DNA of 64,000 nucleotides from JAFNAG01 sp963824985 (GTDB lineage: Bacteria; Acidobacteriota; UBA6911). Below, in pieces: positions 42,538-52,591 of the stretch. The stretch is taken from contig CAWGRQ010000024.1 in assembly GCA_963824985.1 (NCBI GenBank), positions 310,001 through 374,000 on the forward strand. Direction: 5' to 3'. The notes under the pieces were generated by a model that searched no databases, was not told the DNA's origin, and was given only the letters and a program-made list of their open reading frames with translations. Made by a program: the position numbers and the translations under genes. Position 1 is the first letter of the stretch. Each line of letters starts with the position of its first letter.

Positions 42538-44075
42538 TCAACGGGCGGTCTCTTGATCCACGCGGACATAGGCGCTGCCCCAGGCGGCGATTTCCAGCTC
42601 GCCGTTGATCCGGGCGCCGCGGCGTTCGGAACTGTCGCTCCGGTGCATGGTGACGCCGGCCGGTTTGCTCACTTCCAGCAAGACATTTTGTGCTGCACCT
42701 GTCGGATTGTACAGGTACACAAGCCAGGCAGCCGCGCCAGCAGCTCCCGCGACATGCTGTCGGCATCGAGGGCAAACTGTCGCTTGATCCGCCACTGCTC
42801 CTTGACACCGGGCAGGTCGGGCGCCTCGACGCTGTTGTGCGCGTCCCAGGTACGCTCGTCGTAGAGCACTACGTTTTTCCAGGCAGCATAGTACTCGGGA
42901 CCGGGATAGGACGCCGGCGCACACATCGCCCAGAGCACCTCCCCCTGAATCAGCCGGTCCGCGGCCCGGCGGTTCATAGCGGTCTCCAACGCCGTCGATG
43001 CGGCACCGTCCTCCCAGTAGGGAGTGAAATCGCCCTTGATCACCGGCAGGCTCGCACCGTGGCGCCTTTCGAGTTCCGCGAACATCTGCGCGTGCGTTCC
43101 GATGACGAGCCGCGGCGTGGCATAACGCTCATTACATTTGCGCACAAAGTCCGGGAGGTTCGGGTCCGGCGGCCCATTGTCGCCGCCGATCGTGTAAGGG
43201 AGCTTCAGCACCTCGTAGGGGTAAGCCGTGTCGTTCAGCTTCCGCATGAGCTTCAGCGCCTTCTCCTCGCCGAGCCGGGTCAGGTCACCTTCATGGAAGC
43301 TGGCATAGCTCGCCCACGCCACCCACATCAGCACCTTCTCCTCGCCCGACTGCGAGGCCCAGTAGAATGGCTTGTCGCCCCACTCCCGCAGCGTGTGGCC
43401 GATCCGGTCGCCGGAATTGGGTGCGCTGGCGAAATACTTGACGCCGCTCTGTGCCAGCGCCGGCACAATGCCCCAGCTGAAGCCGGGGATGTCCGAGACC
43501 AGCGCGGTGGTGACCAGCTGGGCATGCTTCTCGGCAAAGCGCTCTGCATACTCGGTGAAGTGGCTCATCTCGGCCGCACTGGCAAGCCCCGTAAGCACGT
43601 TCGCATACAGGGCATTCAGCCCGAGGCTCCCCTCGCGCACCGCCTGGATGACCTCACGGCGCTTCTGCTCGGAGGCCTGCGCCAGGTAGGCTTCCAGCGG
43701 CCACATCACCTCCATGTTCCACTTGAAATGGGCTTCGTATGGGTAGTCCCGAGTCTGCCTGATCAGCCGCAGCGCCTCGTCCAGATTTTCCCGCTGCTTT
43801 TTTTTCGATGACAGGCTGGAGGTCCGTGTAGCCGATGTCGTTGTGGGAATAGCAAAGCAGGTAGACTTCCCGCCATTTCACCAGGGGCACGGTTAATGAA
43901 GTCCAGCCGGCCGTCAGCAACATTTCGGATTTCGCGATGCAGTATTTCGACAATGCCGGCGTAGAGACGACCGCAGGCAATGACGTCCGCACAGTCCGCA
44001 TCACGCTCGCCGGCACAAGCCCGCTGGCTGATCCGCAAACGGGCCGCGTCTTCAATGGATAGGCGGGATAAGCTG
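42538..44075 (-). pseudogene. GH38-type glycoside hydrolase (alpha-mannosidase-like), truncated and frameshifted
   Basis: Three frames make one protein. The first part (44055 down to about 43805) reads LPAVVSTPALSKYCIAKSEM, REVYLLCYSHNDIGYTDLQP, the HNDIGY-type GH38 start. A shift at the T8 run (43798-43805) leads to ENLDEALRLIRQTRDYPYEA and onward, then EVMWPLEAYLAQASEQKRRE and YFASAPNSGDRIG. A second shift near 42725 leads to the C-terminal AAAWLVYLYNPTGAAQNVLL and ends at 42538. The 5' end is cut at 44055-44075, a 21-bp sequence shared with 28587-28607. GH38 enzymes hydrolyse alpha-mannosides. The homopolymer shift could be an assembly error; the 5' truncation is not. Confidence 0.75.
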
Positions 44076-44261
44076 ACTCATCCGCGGCGAGGCTTGTGGA
44101 TCCGACAGGCGCCGCACACCGTGCGTGTCCTTCCTCAGGTTCTGACAGGAAGCAATATGTTGAGTACGACGTTTGCGCCTCAATTCGAGACGCATTGTAC
44201 ACCGGAACCGCGCAACCGGATGCGCCTTTTGGCACACCCCTACCTTATTGCAGAACTCTGG

Positions 44262-46199
44262 CTATTTCTGGCGCCACGCGTAGGGGAAGTATTCCGGCAG
44301 CGCCTGGATGCCATCAAGCATCTGGCCATCGCCAGATGCACTCACGGTGAAGCCAAGCAGTTTTTTATCGGAGCGAAACTTGAAATATTTCGCTCTGCCG
44401 ATATCGGTTTGAAACACCTGATTCACCATGCCGACAATCTTCTTTCCGGCAGGAACGGTTATGGACTGACTGGCAACTTCGCTGCCATTGTCGTCATATG
44501 CTTTCAGGATCACATGAGCGCTCTCCGAGTCGACATTCACAAATGCGATGCCGGTCCATCCGTCCTGCTCGATCTTCGGGAACCATCCTTCTCTGCCGCC
44601 CGCTGCGGCCGGCAAGGTGGCGCGATATGCCGGCTGTGAAAAACGGGTGTAGCCGCTGATAAAACCTGAATCACAATGAAACGCGAGATAGGCGACGTCC
44701 TGCGGATGCGCAAAAAAACTGCTGGCACGAATTTCCCGGCGTCCTCCCGGGGGCAAGGTAATAACGAAACTCTCCAGTGCCGGGCCGCCTTCCGCGCTGA
44801 AGGCCTGCAGGATACCTTGAACCGCGATTGCGTCGGAGCTGTTCAGCAGCGCGATTTCGGTTTCCCAGCCCGCATAGGCGGCGACATGCGGGAAGTAGAG
44901 CGTGAAAGCCGCGGGCTTGGGGAGCGGCGGCGGGGGCGGGGTTGCTCGATTGCGTTCGAAAAACTCCTTGGTATAGGACCAATCGGCCCAGGTGTGAACC
45001 CGCCCCTGGAAGATCACGAACTGGCAGGATGAGCCGACCGAGAGGTATGCGGCCTCATACTTGGCAAAGCGTGAAAACATCTCCGGCCCGGTTCCGCCAA
45101 ACATCTCCTCGATTAACGCCACATCCGCATCGACCTCCGGGAGGTACCAGTTGACGATGTTGGAATCCAGGTCTCCCGTGTAAATCTGGAGCGGTATCTT
45201 TCGAAAAGCCTCGGCATCGAACTTCACGCCGGTCAACTGCTCCAGATCTGAGATGCCGGTGTGATAAGGAACCGCCTTGCCGTTCCATTGGGCCACGGGC
45301 ACGATAGGACCATATCCGGGGGATCCGATTGAGGCCGCCTTGATCCGGTCGGGATGAAGCATTACGAACCGGCTGGCAAACTGACCGGAGGCTGAAAACC
45401 CCCAGAGGAATATTTTGCTGTCGACGGTAATGCCTTGAGCCGCGAGGCGCTCACGCGCGTCATCGATCATCTTGATGAGCTGCAGGTCGATGCGCTCGAG
45501 GCCCGGTAGCTTTGTCAGCAGGGTGCCTCGATCCAGTGCCTGGGTATAGGGCGAATCCGGACGCGGGAAAACCGGAACGAGGTAGGGGCACCCCAGATCC
45601 TCGGCAAACTGGCTCTTGTAGTTTATCTGGTTCCTCGCGGCAGCATCATGAACGGCAAAGTCAGCGCTCGGGGATCCCGTGTTGTTGGGCTCCACGAGAA
45701 GGAACGCAGGCTGCTTGAGATTTGTCGGCGTCATGAGATAGTAAGGCCACGAGAAGCCCTTTTGAGCGTTGGCCGGCACTTTCTCTACTCCCCCGATAGT
45801 GAAGGAAAAAGTGTATGTGTCGAGAATGTTCCCCTCGGCGTCCTTGGTCCCCTGGTAACCGGGCCAATTCAGCGTCGCTGTGACCGTCGAGCCCGGAGCG
45901 AGTGGGGAGCTTGGGTCTCGGTAGACCGTCATGGTCTTTTGGTCTGTCGACCATACGCATCTGCTGCCAGGGCCACCTGCTCCAGTCCAATTGGATGTCA
46001 TGGCCGCACAGCCTGATAGCGTGTTCATAGGCTTGCTGAAGGTCACCGAGAAGGAGACAATGGTCGGACTCACGCCGGTTGCGCCATTGGGCGGATCGGT
46101 TGACACCACGGTCGGCTTGGTCTGTGCGTAGGTCGTGAACGTGAGAGCCAATGCGAAGGCTATCAAAGAGATCATGCGGGAGAGAATGGTTTTGGGCAT
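44262..46199 (-). CDS. Secreted Ig-like/esterase protein with C-terminal beta module
   Basis: A 645-residue protein from the ATG at 46199 (AAGGAAG upstream) with the signal ISLIAFALALTFTTYAQ. An SbsA/Big5-type Ig domain follows (VVSTDPPNGATGVSPTIVSF, VTFSKPMNTLSG), then an alpha/beta-hydrolase with Ser269 in LWGFSASGQFASRF, as in polyhydroxybutyrate depolymerase and feruloyl-esterase-like enzymes. Its C-terminal module (LYFPHVAAYAGWETEIALLN and onward) is the same type as the repeats at the end of the broken subtilase at 13.6-14.4 kb. It probably acts outside the cell on a polymer ester. The exact substrate is unknown. Confidence 0.78.
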   Translation of the reverse strand: MPKTILSRMISLIAFALALTFTTYAQTKPTVVSTDPPNGATGVSPTIVSFSVTFSKPMNTLSGCAAMTSNWTGAGGPGSRCVWSTDQKTMTVYRDPSSPLAPGSTVTATLNWPGYQGTKDAEGNILDTYTFSFTIGGVEKVPANAQKGFSWPYYLMTPTNLKQPAFLLVEPNNTGSPSADFAVHDAAARNQINYKSQFAEDLGCPYLVPVFPRPDSPYTQALDRGTLLTKLPGLERIDLQLIKMIDDARERLAAQGITVDSKIFLWGFSASGQFASRFVMLHPDRIKAASIGSPGYGPIVPVAQWNGKAVPYHTGISDLEQLTGVKFDAEAFRKIPLQIYTGDLDSNIVNWYLPEVDADVALIEEMFGGTGPEMFSRFAKYEAAYLSVGSSCQFVIFQGRVHTWADWSYTKEFFERNRATPPPPPLPKPAAFTLYFPHVAAYAGWETEIALLNSSDAIAVQGILQAFSAEGGPALESFVITLPPGGRREIRASSFFAHPQDVAYLAFHCDSGFISGYTRFSQPAYRATLPAAAGGREGWFPKIEQDGWTGIAFVNVDSESAHVILKAYDDNGSEVASQSITVPAGKKIVGMVNQVFQTDIGRAKYFKFRSDKKLLGFTVSASGDGQMLDGIQALPEYFPYAWRQK

Positions 46200-46628
46200 G
46201 TCGGCTTCCTTTCCATTCCGAATCGAGGGCTTCCGGGGATGCATAGCAAATTGCTTTGTGCCGATCATCTCATTGTACCACCGATTCAGGCGGGAATCGC
46301 TTGATGTCCAGCGAAGCTGCAATTCAGACAGCAACGCCCGCCGCAGCAATCAATGAGCCGATTACGAAAACCGCCAAGATATCCAAAGGACAGGTGCAGA
46401 GGCATGGGCCTTGGCAGCCCCGAGGCGATTCCGAAGCCGCAACGCGGCTCGCCGCCCACCCCTGGCGGCGTGACCCATCCTGTGTACTTTGGGATCTTGG
46501 AAGTCCTGGTTGTCTCGGCACCTGTTTTACGCATAGGTGAAATCGGCTGCCGTTTTGCGTCCGCATTCTCCTCCGGGCTCGCGGTTTCGGGATTCTGATA
46601 AGATCGATTATGTAACCTTGCAGTTATT
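46200..46628. other. Intergenic, promoter side of two divergent genes
   Basis: About 430 bp between the esterase and the PadR gene, which point away from each other. No convincing gene is seen. One minus-strand frame contains a hydrophobic stretch (PLDILAVFVIGSLIAAAGVA), but it lacks a good start and is probably fortuitous. Confidence 0.4.
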
Positions 46629-46967
46629 ATGAAAACAGATCGCACTCTAGGTGGCTTTGAATCCATGTTGCTCCTCGTGGTGTTGCGCCTGGGTGAGCAA
46701 GCCTATGGCGTCCCCATCCGTCGTGAACTGCTCACCAGAGCAAAAAAAGATGTCGCAATTGGCGCCATTTATACGGGCCTTGAGCGGCTGGAGCGGAAGG
46801 GATTCGTCGAATCCTGGCTCGGGGAGCCGACTTCCGCGCGTGGAGGTCGTGCGAAGCGTTATTATCGCCTGACGGCGAGGGGCCTGAAGATATTCAATGA
46901 AACGCAACGTGCAATACAAGGTTTGATGGTTGGATTGAGTCTCACGGGAGGAAACGCTGATGCCTGA
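46629..46967 (+). CDS. PadR family transcriptional regulator
   Basis: A 112-residue PadR-type winged helix: GGFESMLLLVVLRLGEQAYG, VPIRRELLTRAKKDVAIGAI, YTGLERLERKGFVESWLGEP, GGRAKRYYRLTARGLKIFNE. The stop overlaps the downstream membrane-protein gene by 8 bp, so they are co-translated. This is the same arrangement as at 25.3 kb, except that the partner is a short prefix-domain protein and not a full permease. It is expected to repress its own operon. Confidence 0.92.
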   Translation: MKTDRTLGGFESMLLLVVLRLGEQAYGVPIRRELLTRAKKDVAIGAIYTGLERLERKGFVESWLGEPTSARGGRAKRYYRLTARGLKIFNETQRAIQGLMVGLSLTGGNADA

Positions 46968-47577
46968 AGTCCCTGCTCCGCCTAAATGGATTCTGTTCTT
47001 GCTATGGCCTTTCAAGGGGGAATCCTGCTATCCACAAATCGAAGGAGATCTAAGCGAGGAGTTTCAAGAGCGAGAATCAGAACACGGGGTGGCGGCTGCA
47101 CGCCGATGGTACTGCCGTGAGGTTTATCGCAATTTGAGGTCCCTGCTCTGGCGGTGGGTAACGATCCCGGTGATCATTCTTCCTCTCTTATGCATTGCAT
47201 TTAGTAACTCACTTTGGATGACGATTGTCGGGTCAATTTACAACTTGCTCCCGCCCCCATCCCATTGGTCATTTTCATGGATTTTGTTCGCAGTTCTTCT
47301 CAATTTGAGCATCATCGGATTATCCCTTGGAATTATTTGCAGCCTGATCTTACGAGGGCACGAGCGGATGATCCGGCTGGTATTCGGCGCATATTACCTG
47401 GGATTATTGACAATCATTTACCACTTCATTGGAATCAAGATATTAGATTCTTCGCAAGCAACGACGGCGTTGGGCTTCTGGCTAAGTTATATGCGGCCGA
47501 TCTGGACACTTATCTGCATTTGTATGGGGAGCATTTGGGTCGAGCGACGTCATCATCGCCGCCACAGCGCTGCCTAA
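46960..47577 (+). CDS. Permease-prefix-domain membrane protein without permease
   Basis: A 205-residue protein. Its soluble N-terminus (PPKWILFLLWPFKGESCYPQ, EGDLSEEFQERESEHGVAAA, RRWYCREVYRNLRS) matches the 'permease prefix domain 2' normally fused in front of acidobacterial orphan permeases. Here it is followed by four membrane helices (VTIPVIILPLLCIAFSNSL, FSWILFAVLLNLSIIGLSLG, VFGAYYLGLLTIIYHFIGI, SYMRPIWTLICICMGSIW) and then ends. It is coupled to a PadR gene. It may be a stand-alone regulator or membrane partner of permeases elsewhere; this is inferred. Confidence 0.7.
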   Translation: MPEVPAPPKWILFLLWPFKGESCYPQIEGDLSEEFQERESEHGVAAARRWYCREVYRNLRSLLWRWVTIPVIILPLLCIAFSNSLWMTIVGSIYNLLPPPSHWSFSWILFAVLLNLSIIGLSLGIICSLILRGHERMIRLVFGAYYLGLLTIIYHFIGIKILDSSQATTALGFWLSYMRPIWTLICICMGSIWVERRHHRRHSAA

Positions 47578-47599
47578 TGCAACTTCACCCAAAGCCGGG

Positions 47600-47712
47600 A
47601 ATGCTATGCCGCCCTTTCAGGGCTTGGATGATGCTCGACCTCGTACCCAGGGTTCCGGAGCCCGCTGTCGCGGGCTCCTCGACCCTGGGCTTTGCTATCT
47701 GGCCCCTTCACT
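47600..47712. repeat. Nested inverted-repeat region (CCCAGGGTT ... CCCTGGG)
   Basis: Outer arms ACCCAGGGT and ACCCTGGG enclose GGAGCCCGC-TGTC-GCGGGCTCC, a compact nested hairpin. GCCGCCCTTTCAGGGC precedes it. The arrangement and words resemble the 28.95-29.11 kb repeat. It lies directly upstream of the IS91-like remnant. Confidence 0.5.
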
Positions 47713-47757
47713 AGTTCCGTGGTGCGACCTCAGGAGAGGGTATAAGAAAGCGTAACG

Positions 47758-48677
47758 GTGAAACTTGACGTACTCTTTGACCGCCGCGACGTCCGCCCCG
47801 GCTGCGTTATCTCGCTGCAGACGTTCGGTGATGATCCCACCCGGTTTCATCCTCATCTTCATTGCTTGATCACCGATGGCCTGGTTTCTCCCCATGGCTC
47901 GTTCGTCCCTATCCCGTGCCCGGATCCGGTGTGCGTTATGGAGCTGTTCCGGCACAAGCTCATCAAGGCGCTGCTCGGACGGGAAAAGATCTCGCCGCGG
48001 CTGGTCGAAATCATGGAGAATTGGACCCATCCCGGCTTTTCAGTGTATCAAGGCGAGCGGATCGATCCCGACGACCATGAGGCGCGCCAGCGCCTGGCCG
48101 GCTACCTGGTCCATCCGCCGATTGCTCTCGAACGTCTGCGCTATCGCCCTGAATCCGGACAGGTCATCTATCACGGCCGCCAACGCGAGCGGTGCGGTGA
48201 TGCCGGACCGGCGCCGGCCCGCATTTTCCCGGCGCTCGACTTCCTGGCCGCCTTGTGTTCCCATATCCCAGATACCGGACAGCAGCTGGTACGCTACTAC
48301 GGCGCCTTCTCCAATGTGCGCCAGGCCCGCATTCAGGCTCACACGGCTGGCGCGCCTCAGCCGGTCAATCCGCCGCCGTCCAAAAATCAAGATCGGGGCA
48401 GTGCCGACGAGTTCACGCGCCGGATCAGGAGCTCATGGGCGCGGCTGATCAGGAAAGTGTCGAAGCGGACCCCCTGGTTTGTCCTCGCTGCTCCAGCCCG
48501 CTCAAAATCATCAGCCTGATCGGCGACGGCCCGGTGATCGAAAAGATCCTGCGCCACCTGAAACTGTGGGACCGGCCACCGCGCCCGCCGCCGCGCGCTC
48601 CCGATCGAACCATCCAATACGATGCGGAAATTGCCGGATTCGAACAGGACAGCCCCTGCCCGGATGCGGCCGAGTGA
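47758..48677 (+). pseudogene. IS91-like transposase remnant 1
   Basis: The C-terminal two thirds of an IS91-type rolling-circle transposase. PTRFHPHLHCLITDGLVSPH carries the HxH metal motif of HUH enzymes, then VEIMENWTHPGFSVYQGERI, LAGYLVHPPIALERLRYRPE, LDFLAALCSHIPDTGQQLVR and YYGAFSNVRQ. A frameshift near 48460 separates the end (PLVCPRCSSPLKIISLIGDG, IEKILRHLKLWDRPP). The 5' zinc-binding region is missing and no IS91 end was identified. It is a different subgroup from remnant 2 at 51.4 kb. Confidence 0.75.
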
Positions 48678-49320
48678 GACGGACGGCTTCAGCCTCCTCT
48701 CCGCCTCAAGGCGGCCGCCGAGGAATCGGCGGAAGTGTGCCCGAAAGCAGCGCCGGCGCGGGGCAAGGGAGCGAAGCGCGACGTCGCGCCTCGCTCCCCT
48801 GCCCCGTTTTGGCGTCGGTCAGGAGCTTAACCCGACTCGGCATCCGCTTCCCGCCTGAAATCGGAGATATTTCCCGATCCCCACCCGCCCATTCAGGGCA
48901 TCCTCACTCAGCCCCTGAAAAACAATTGCCTGTCATTCAATGTGTCCGGGAAAGGCTGGAGTGCAAGGAATTTATCATTGGTCATTGAATCCAGCCAGTC
49001 TCAAGTCGTCAAATGACAATTGACAAATGACAAATGACAAATGACAAATATTCAGGATCCGCGCCTCACCAGATTCGGCTGCAGCCCCAATTCAACCGGA
49101 CTCGCGCTTCTCCAGCGGGTGGAAATACGTTTCCGAATTTATGAAATCGCTTACTTAGGCATTTCGGCACAACAGGTCCGAGGATTGGTCTAGATCATTG
49201 GTTTAATCGATGCTCCGGAAACGCGGCCGGTGATAGCAGTCATGGGTCCGGGCTGAAGCCCGGACCCACTTGAAGGAAGCCCGGACCCGCGAATCGAAAT
49301 CAGTTTTCATGCGTCAGTGT
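48678..49320. other. Intergenic region between IS91 remnant 1 and VWFA copy B
   Basis: About 640 bp without a recognisable gene. It contains the TGACAAA tandem repeat at 49011-49049 and the palindromic boundary GCGCCCCGGGGCGC (49322-49335) of the inverted duplication at its right end. Confidence 0.5.
49011..49049. repeat. TGACAAA heptamer tandem repeat
   Basis: Four perfect TGACAAA units (49021-49048) preceded by a variant AAATGACAAT. It is a short microsatellite-like array in non-coding DNA. Length could vary by slippage. Confidence 0.8.
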
Positions 49321-51449
49321 GTGCGCCCCGGGGCGCGTGAGTGGACTCCCTCCCACCATCGCCCGGCCCGGCTACGGGGCGAAGAGCCTCTGCACGCTTA
49401 CCCGCCGGCTGCCGACCCGGTCTCCGATCACGTCGTAGACCACAATGGTCACATACATGGCGCTCGTGCGGGCCGGGATGGTCACGGAAAAGGGAATCCC
49501 GGACTTCAGAAAGTCGCGGTATACAGGCTCCTGAAGCTGCAGGGTGACCGTCTTCCAGATGTCGCCGAGCATGCGCCCTCCGCCGTCCGCATAAAATACC
49601 GCCACCCTCAGCCGTCCGGAGTGCAATCCATCGGCGCTCGCGAATGCTAACTTACCGGCATTGATGCTCAGATCGACCTTGAGCTGCCTCTCGCCGGCTT
49701 CGTCGGGCGCCCTGGAAGTCGAGACCTTGAAGGGGACATCATCGATGATATCGGCCCAGCCGCCGGCCGCCGTAATCCGGCTGTAAGCCAGGAACTCCTC
49801 CCTGTCGTAAGGCTGCAGCCGATCGCGGGCAAAATAGCCCCGCCGGGAATAGACCTTCATCCCGGGGCGGTTGACTTTCACGGTGATCTGCCGGTATTTG
49901 CCGTTCCAGTTTTCATCGGCCGGATAATAGCCCAGCAGGTAATCGGAACGCGTATTCTGGTCCAGCTGGTCGAGCGATTTGCCGATGTCCTCGTAGATGG
50001 AGGTTTGCCCGCCGGTGAGCGCCGATACGGTCCGCAGGCTCTGGATCGAAGCGGTATCGGCCCAGGTGAAGGGCGATCCCCCCCTGGTGGACATGACGGT
50101 CGGCGACAGACCGCTGGTATGGAAGGTATCGATGGCTACCCGGGCGTCGTTGGCCACCGCCGCGATCCCCTTGTCGTAGTCGGTGTTCCCGTACGGGAAC
50201 AGCATTCCCTGACCGCTGAAATATAGGAGGTGTTTTTCGCCTTCCACGTACCGCAGATATTCGATGCACGTGAAGATATTCTGCTGGTCCTGGATGGTAT
50301 CCCCCGCCCGGTCGATGAACTCGTCGAAAGGGAGGCCGAGGGTGATGGCGTCCCCACCGAGCTGGTCGAAGGCCAAAAGGGCGGCCGATGCCGGATTTTC
50401 GGCAGCCGACATCCGGAGCCCGGTTTCGGTCGCCCGGTCTGCGCTCCCGAGTATCAGCCCGACGGCGCGGTCCCATTCCCGGGTGATTCTTCCCTCTTCG
50501 TCCAGCCGCCCGGGCGGAACCTGGCGCGAAGCTGTGTTGGTTCCCTCAAAAATCCTGGCAACTTCCGGCAGCAGCGACTTGGGGAGCTGTTTGGCACCGT
50601 AGAACCTGCGGAAACCGCTCAAATTAAGCTCCAGCCACGATTCGATCCTTTCGCTGACCTTCTTATACTGTTCGAGCACCTGGACGATCTGCTCGCGGTC
50701 CGTGGTGAAATCGGTCGCCCGGTTATACGCGTATACAGCGACCCGGTCCTGCGGGAGCAGTTTATCGCGCACGAAACTGATCAGGGCATCCACGGCCTTC
50801 AGCGCCTGCTGGTGCCGGCCTCTGCCAAGCAGAAGGAGAAAGGTCCGCGCCTTCTGGGGAGTCGCCTCGACCGTCCTCGAAATCCGGATTCCCGAGGGCG
50901 CAGGCGGCGGAGGGGCTTCCGGGCTATAGGACTGCACGGAAAAGTGGCGGATCTGCTGCAAACGGCCGTTTTCGAAAACCTGGAAATCCTCCCGCTTCAG
51001 ATCGGTCACGGGACGGTCGTGGTCGTCGGTGACGACCACATCCACAGGGATCAAAAGGACGCGTACGCGAATGGTCCCCGGGGGGCCGGGCCGCTGCGAG
51101 GTCTGTGCTTCCTGAAGCCAGGCGCCGGAATCCCGGACACCGGCCTTGGTTGCAACCGCCGCGCTCCCTGTGCCGAGCAGGACCGCCAGCGCGCTCACTT
51201 CGAATATGAACGTTCTCATATCGGGCTCCACGGCGGCAAAGCCGCCACAATATCTGACATGATGGCTGCGCACCAGGATACTACGGAAATTGCATATCAT
51301 TGGATGGCCAAAAGGGGTGTGAGGTTCAGAAGTTTCTATTTTCTGGATGTTTGACAGACAACGATTGCACCGGGCCGAACGCCTCTCCGCGAGCTTCATG
51401 CACAATCTACTCTCGTGGGTACATCCGGGCTTCTCAGTCTTCGCGAGCC
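49321..51449 (-). repeat. 2.13-kb inverted duplication, copy B (partner 18413-20541)
   Basis: The partner of copy A in opposite orientation. Its right boundary, 51449, lies inside an IS91-like transposase frame that continues uninterrupted to 52000, whereas copy A stops there. This makes copy B the likely source. Its left boundary is the GCGCCCCGGGGCGC palindrome followed by unrelated sequence. Confidence 0.93.
49372..51219 (-). CDS. VWFA-related acidobacterial-type secreted protein, copy B
   Basis: A 615-residue protein identical in sequence to the product of 18643-20490, from the ATG at 51219 with GGAG upstream. The same signal peptide, family beta domain, von Willebrand A-like domain and TRSDYLLGYYPADENWNGKY tail apply. 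Both copies have full promoters and ribosome sites within the repeat, so both could be expressed. Absence of coding differences points to a recent duplication or gene conversion. Confidence 0.88.
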   Translation of the reverse strand: MRTFIFEVSALAVLLGTGSAAVATKAGVRDSGAWLQEAQTSQRPGPPGTIRVRVLLIPVDVVVTDDHDRPVTDLKREDFQVFENGRLQQIRHFSVQSYSPEAPPPPAPSGIRISRTVEATPQKARTFLLLLGRGRHQQALKAVDALISFVRDKLLPQDRVAVYAYNRATDFTTDREQIVQVLEQYKKVSERIESWLELNLSGFRRFYGAKQLPKSLLPEVARIFEGTNTASRQVPPGRLDEEGRITREWDRAVGLILGSADRATETGLRMSAAENPASAALLAFDQLGGDAITLGLPFDEFIDRAGDTIQDQQNIFTCIEYLRYVEGEKHLLYFSGQGMLFPYGNTDYDKGIAAVANDARVAIDTFHTSGLSPTVMSTRGGSPFTWADTASIQSLRTVSALTGGQTSIYEDIGKSLDQLDQNTRSDYLLGYYPADENWNGKYRQITVKVNRPGMKVYSRRGYFARDRLQPYDREEFLAYSRITAAGGWADIIDDVPFKVSTSRAPDEAGERQLKVDLSINAGKLAFASADGLHSGRLRVAVFYADGGGRMLGDIWKTVTLQLQEPVYRDFLKSGIPFSVTIPARTSAMYVTIVVYDVIGDRVGSRRVSVQRLFAP

Positions 51450-52000
51450 CGCCCGTCGATGGCGACGCCGTCACCGCGCTCGAATCCCAGGGCCGCTACA
51501 TCACCCGCCCCGCCCTGGCCATGGACGCGCTGCGGAAACTCGACGACGGCAACCTGGCCCTGGAAACACCCCCGGACCCGCGCACCGGCGCCACCTTGAT
51601 GGTGCTGGACCCCCTGGAATGGATTCACAGGATTACCACCCACATCCCCGATCCTCGGCGGCATTGCCAACGGTTCTACGGTGCCTACTCGAACCGGGGC
51701 AGAGTCGCGAGGGTGCGCGCGGAAGGGGACGGCGACGAGGCCGCCGAAACACCCGAGAATCGGGACAATTCCGACTTCTCCAGGGAGGCGCGGAGCACGT
51801 GGGCGCGCCTGATCAGGAAAATCTTGGAAGCCGAACCTCTGGTCTGCTCTTGTGGCGCCCGCATGCGGATTGTGTCCTTTATTACAGAGCCGCGCGTTAT
51901 CAACCGCATCCTGCGCCATCGGGAAAGCGAACGTTGCAAGTCGGGGGATCCCTTCGAACCGCGAGCTCCGCCGCCCGTCCTTTCGCGTACTCTCCATTAA
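51350..52000 (+). pseudogene. IS91-like transposase remnant 2
   Basis: The C-terminal part of an IS91-type transposase: RLSASFMHNLLSWVHPGFSV, ESQGRYITRPALAMDALRKL, WIHRITTHIPDPRRHCQRFY, GAYSNRGR, STWARLIRKILEAEPLVCSC and GARMRIVSFITEPRVINRIL. The catalytic HUH and Tyr regions are absent because the frame is cut at about 51350 by the VWFA upstream region. It crosses the edge of the 2.13-kb inverted repeat. Rolling-circle elements of this class can carry flanking DNA, a possible cause of the VWFA duplication. Confidence 0.75.
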
Positions 52001-52540
52001 TTCCGATGAGCAATCCCGCATGCCTGCCAGGCATCCGCCCGGCCGAGGTGCGCCTGACCTCCAGGCAGAACTCGGTCGGGAAACGCGGCACTCGGGGCAG
52101 GCGGCGCATTGCCGGGCTTTCCCGCCCCTCAAAAACCGTTTGTGCCGCACGGGAATGCGCCGCCTGCCCCGATTCTTCTCACCCTTGTCCTCCTTCTCCC
52201 ACGGATTCCCCTCTGCCCTGCGAATAGAAATGCCTATAAAGCAAAGTCCATTTGTCTCCAATCCGTGTCTGATTTTCTGTGGGGGGCCGTGATTGGGGAT
52301 CGAGGGAAGAGGGAACGAATGTGAGGATTGGGTGAAACAAACAGCAGGGATCAGAGCGGCAGGACGGTCACCGGCATGGAGAAAATCAAATGATATCTTA
52401 AATTGGGTGTCCAAGTTCCCAATAAAGAGAATATCGCCCGAGGATTCTCCGCAGATGCGATTCTCCGAGAATGACGACGTGGTTCAGACAATCCCGACGT
52501 ATGGAGCCGATCAGCCGTTTACAGAAAGGATTTTGCCAAG
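52001..52540. other. Intergenic, nothing recognised
   Basis: About 540 bp between IS91 remnant 2 and the direct repeat. No gene or structured repeat was identified. TTTTGCCAAGGG at 52531-52542 resembles TTTTGGCAAGGG at 22682-22693, so homology to copy A extends slightly left with gaps. Confidence 0.5.
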
Positions 52541-52591
52541 GGTTCATCGCACGGCCCGGTTCTTGACATTCTGGTCTCATATGGTCACAAT

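Noticed and set aside
49011..49049. CRISPR-like array
   Set aside because: The TGACAAA units are contiguous heptamers without spacers; no cas genes are present anywhere in the window.
50230..51354. A 374-codon + strand frame across VWFA copy B, and its counterpart in copy A
   Set aside because: Antisense to the VWFA gene in both copies; no recognisable motif or ribosome site.
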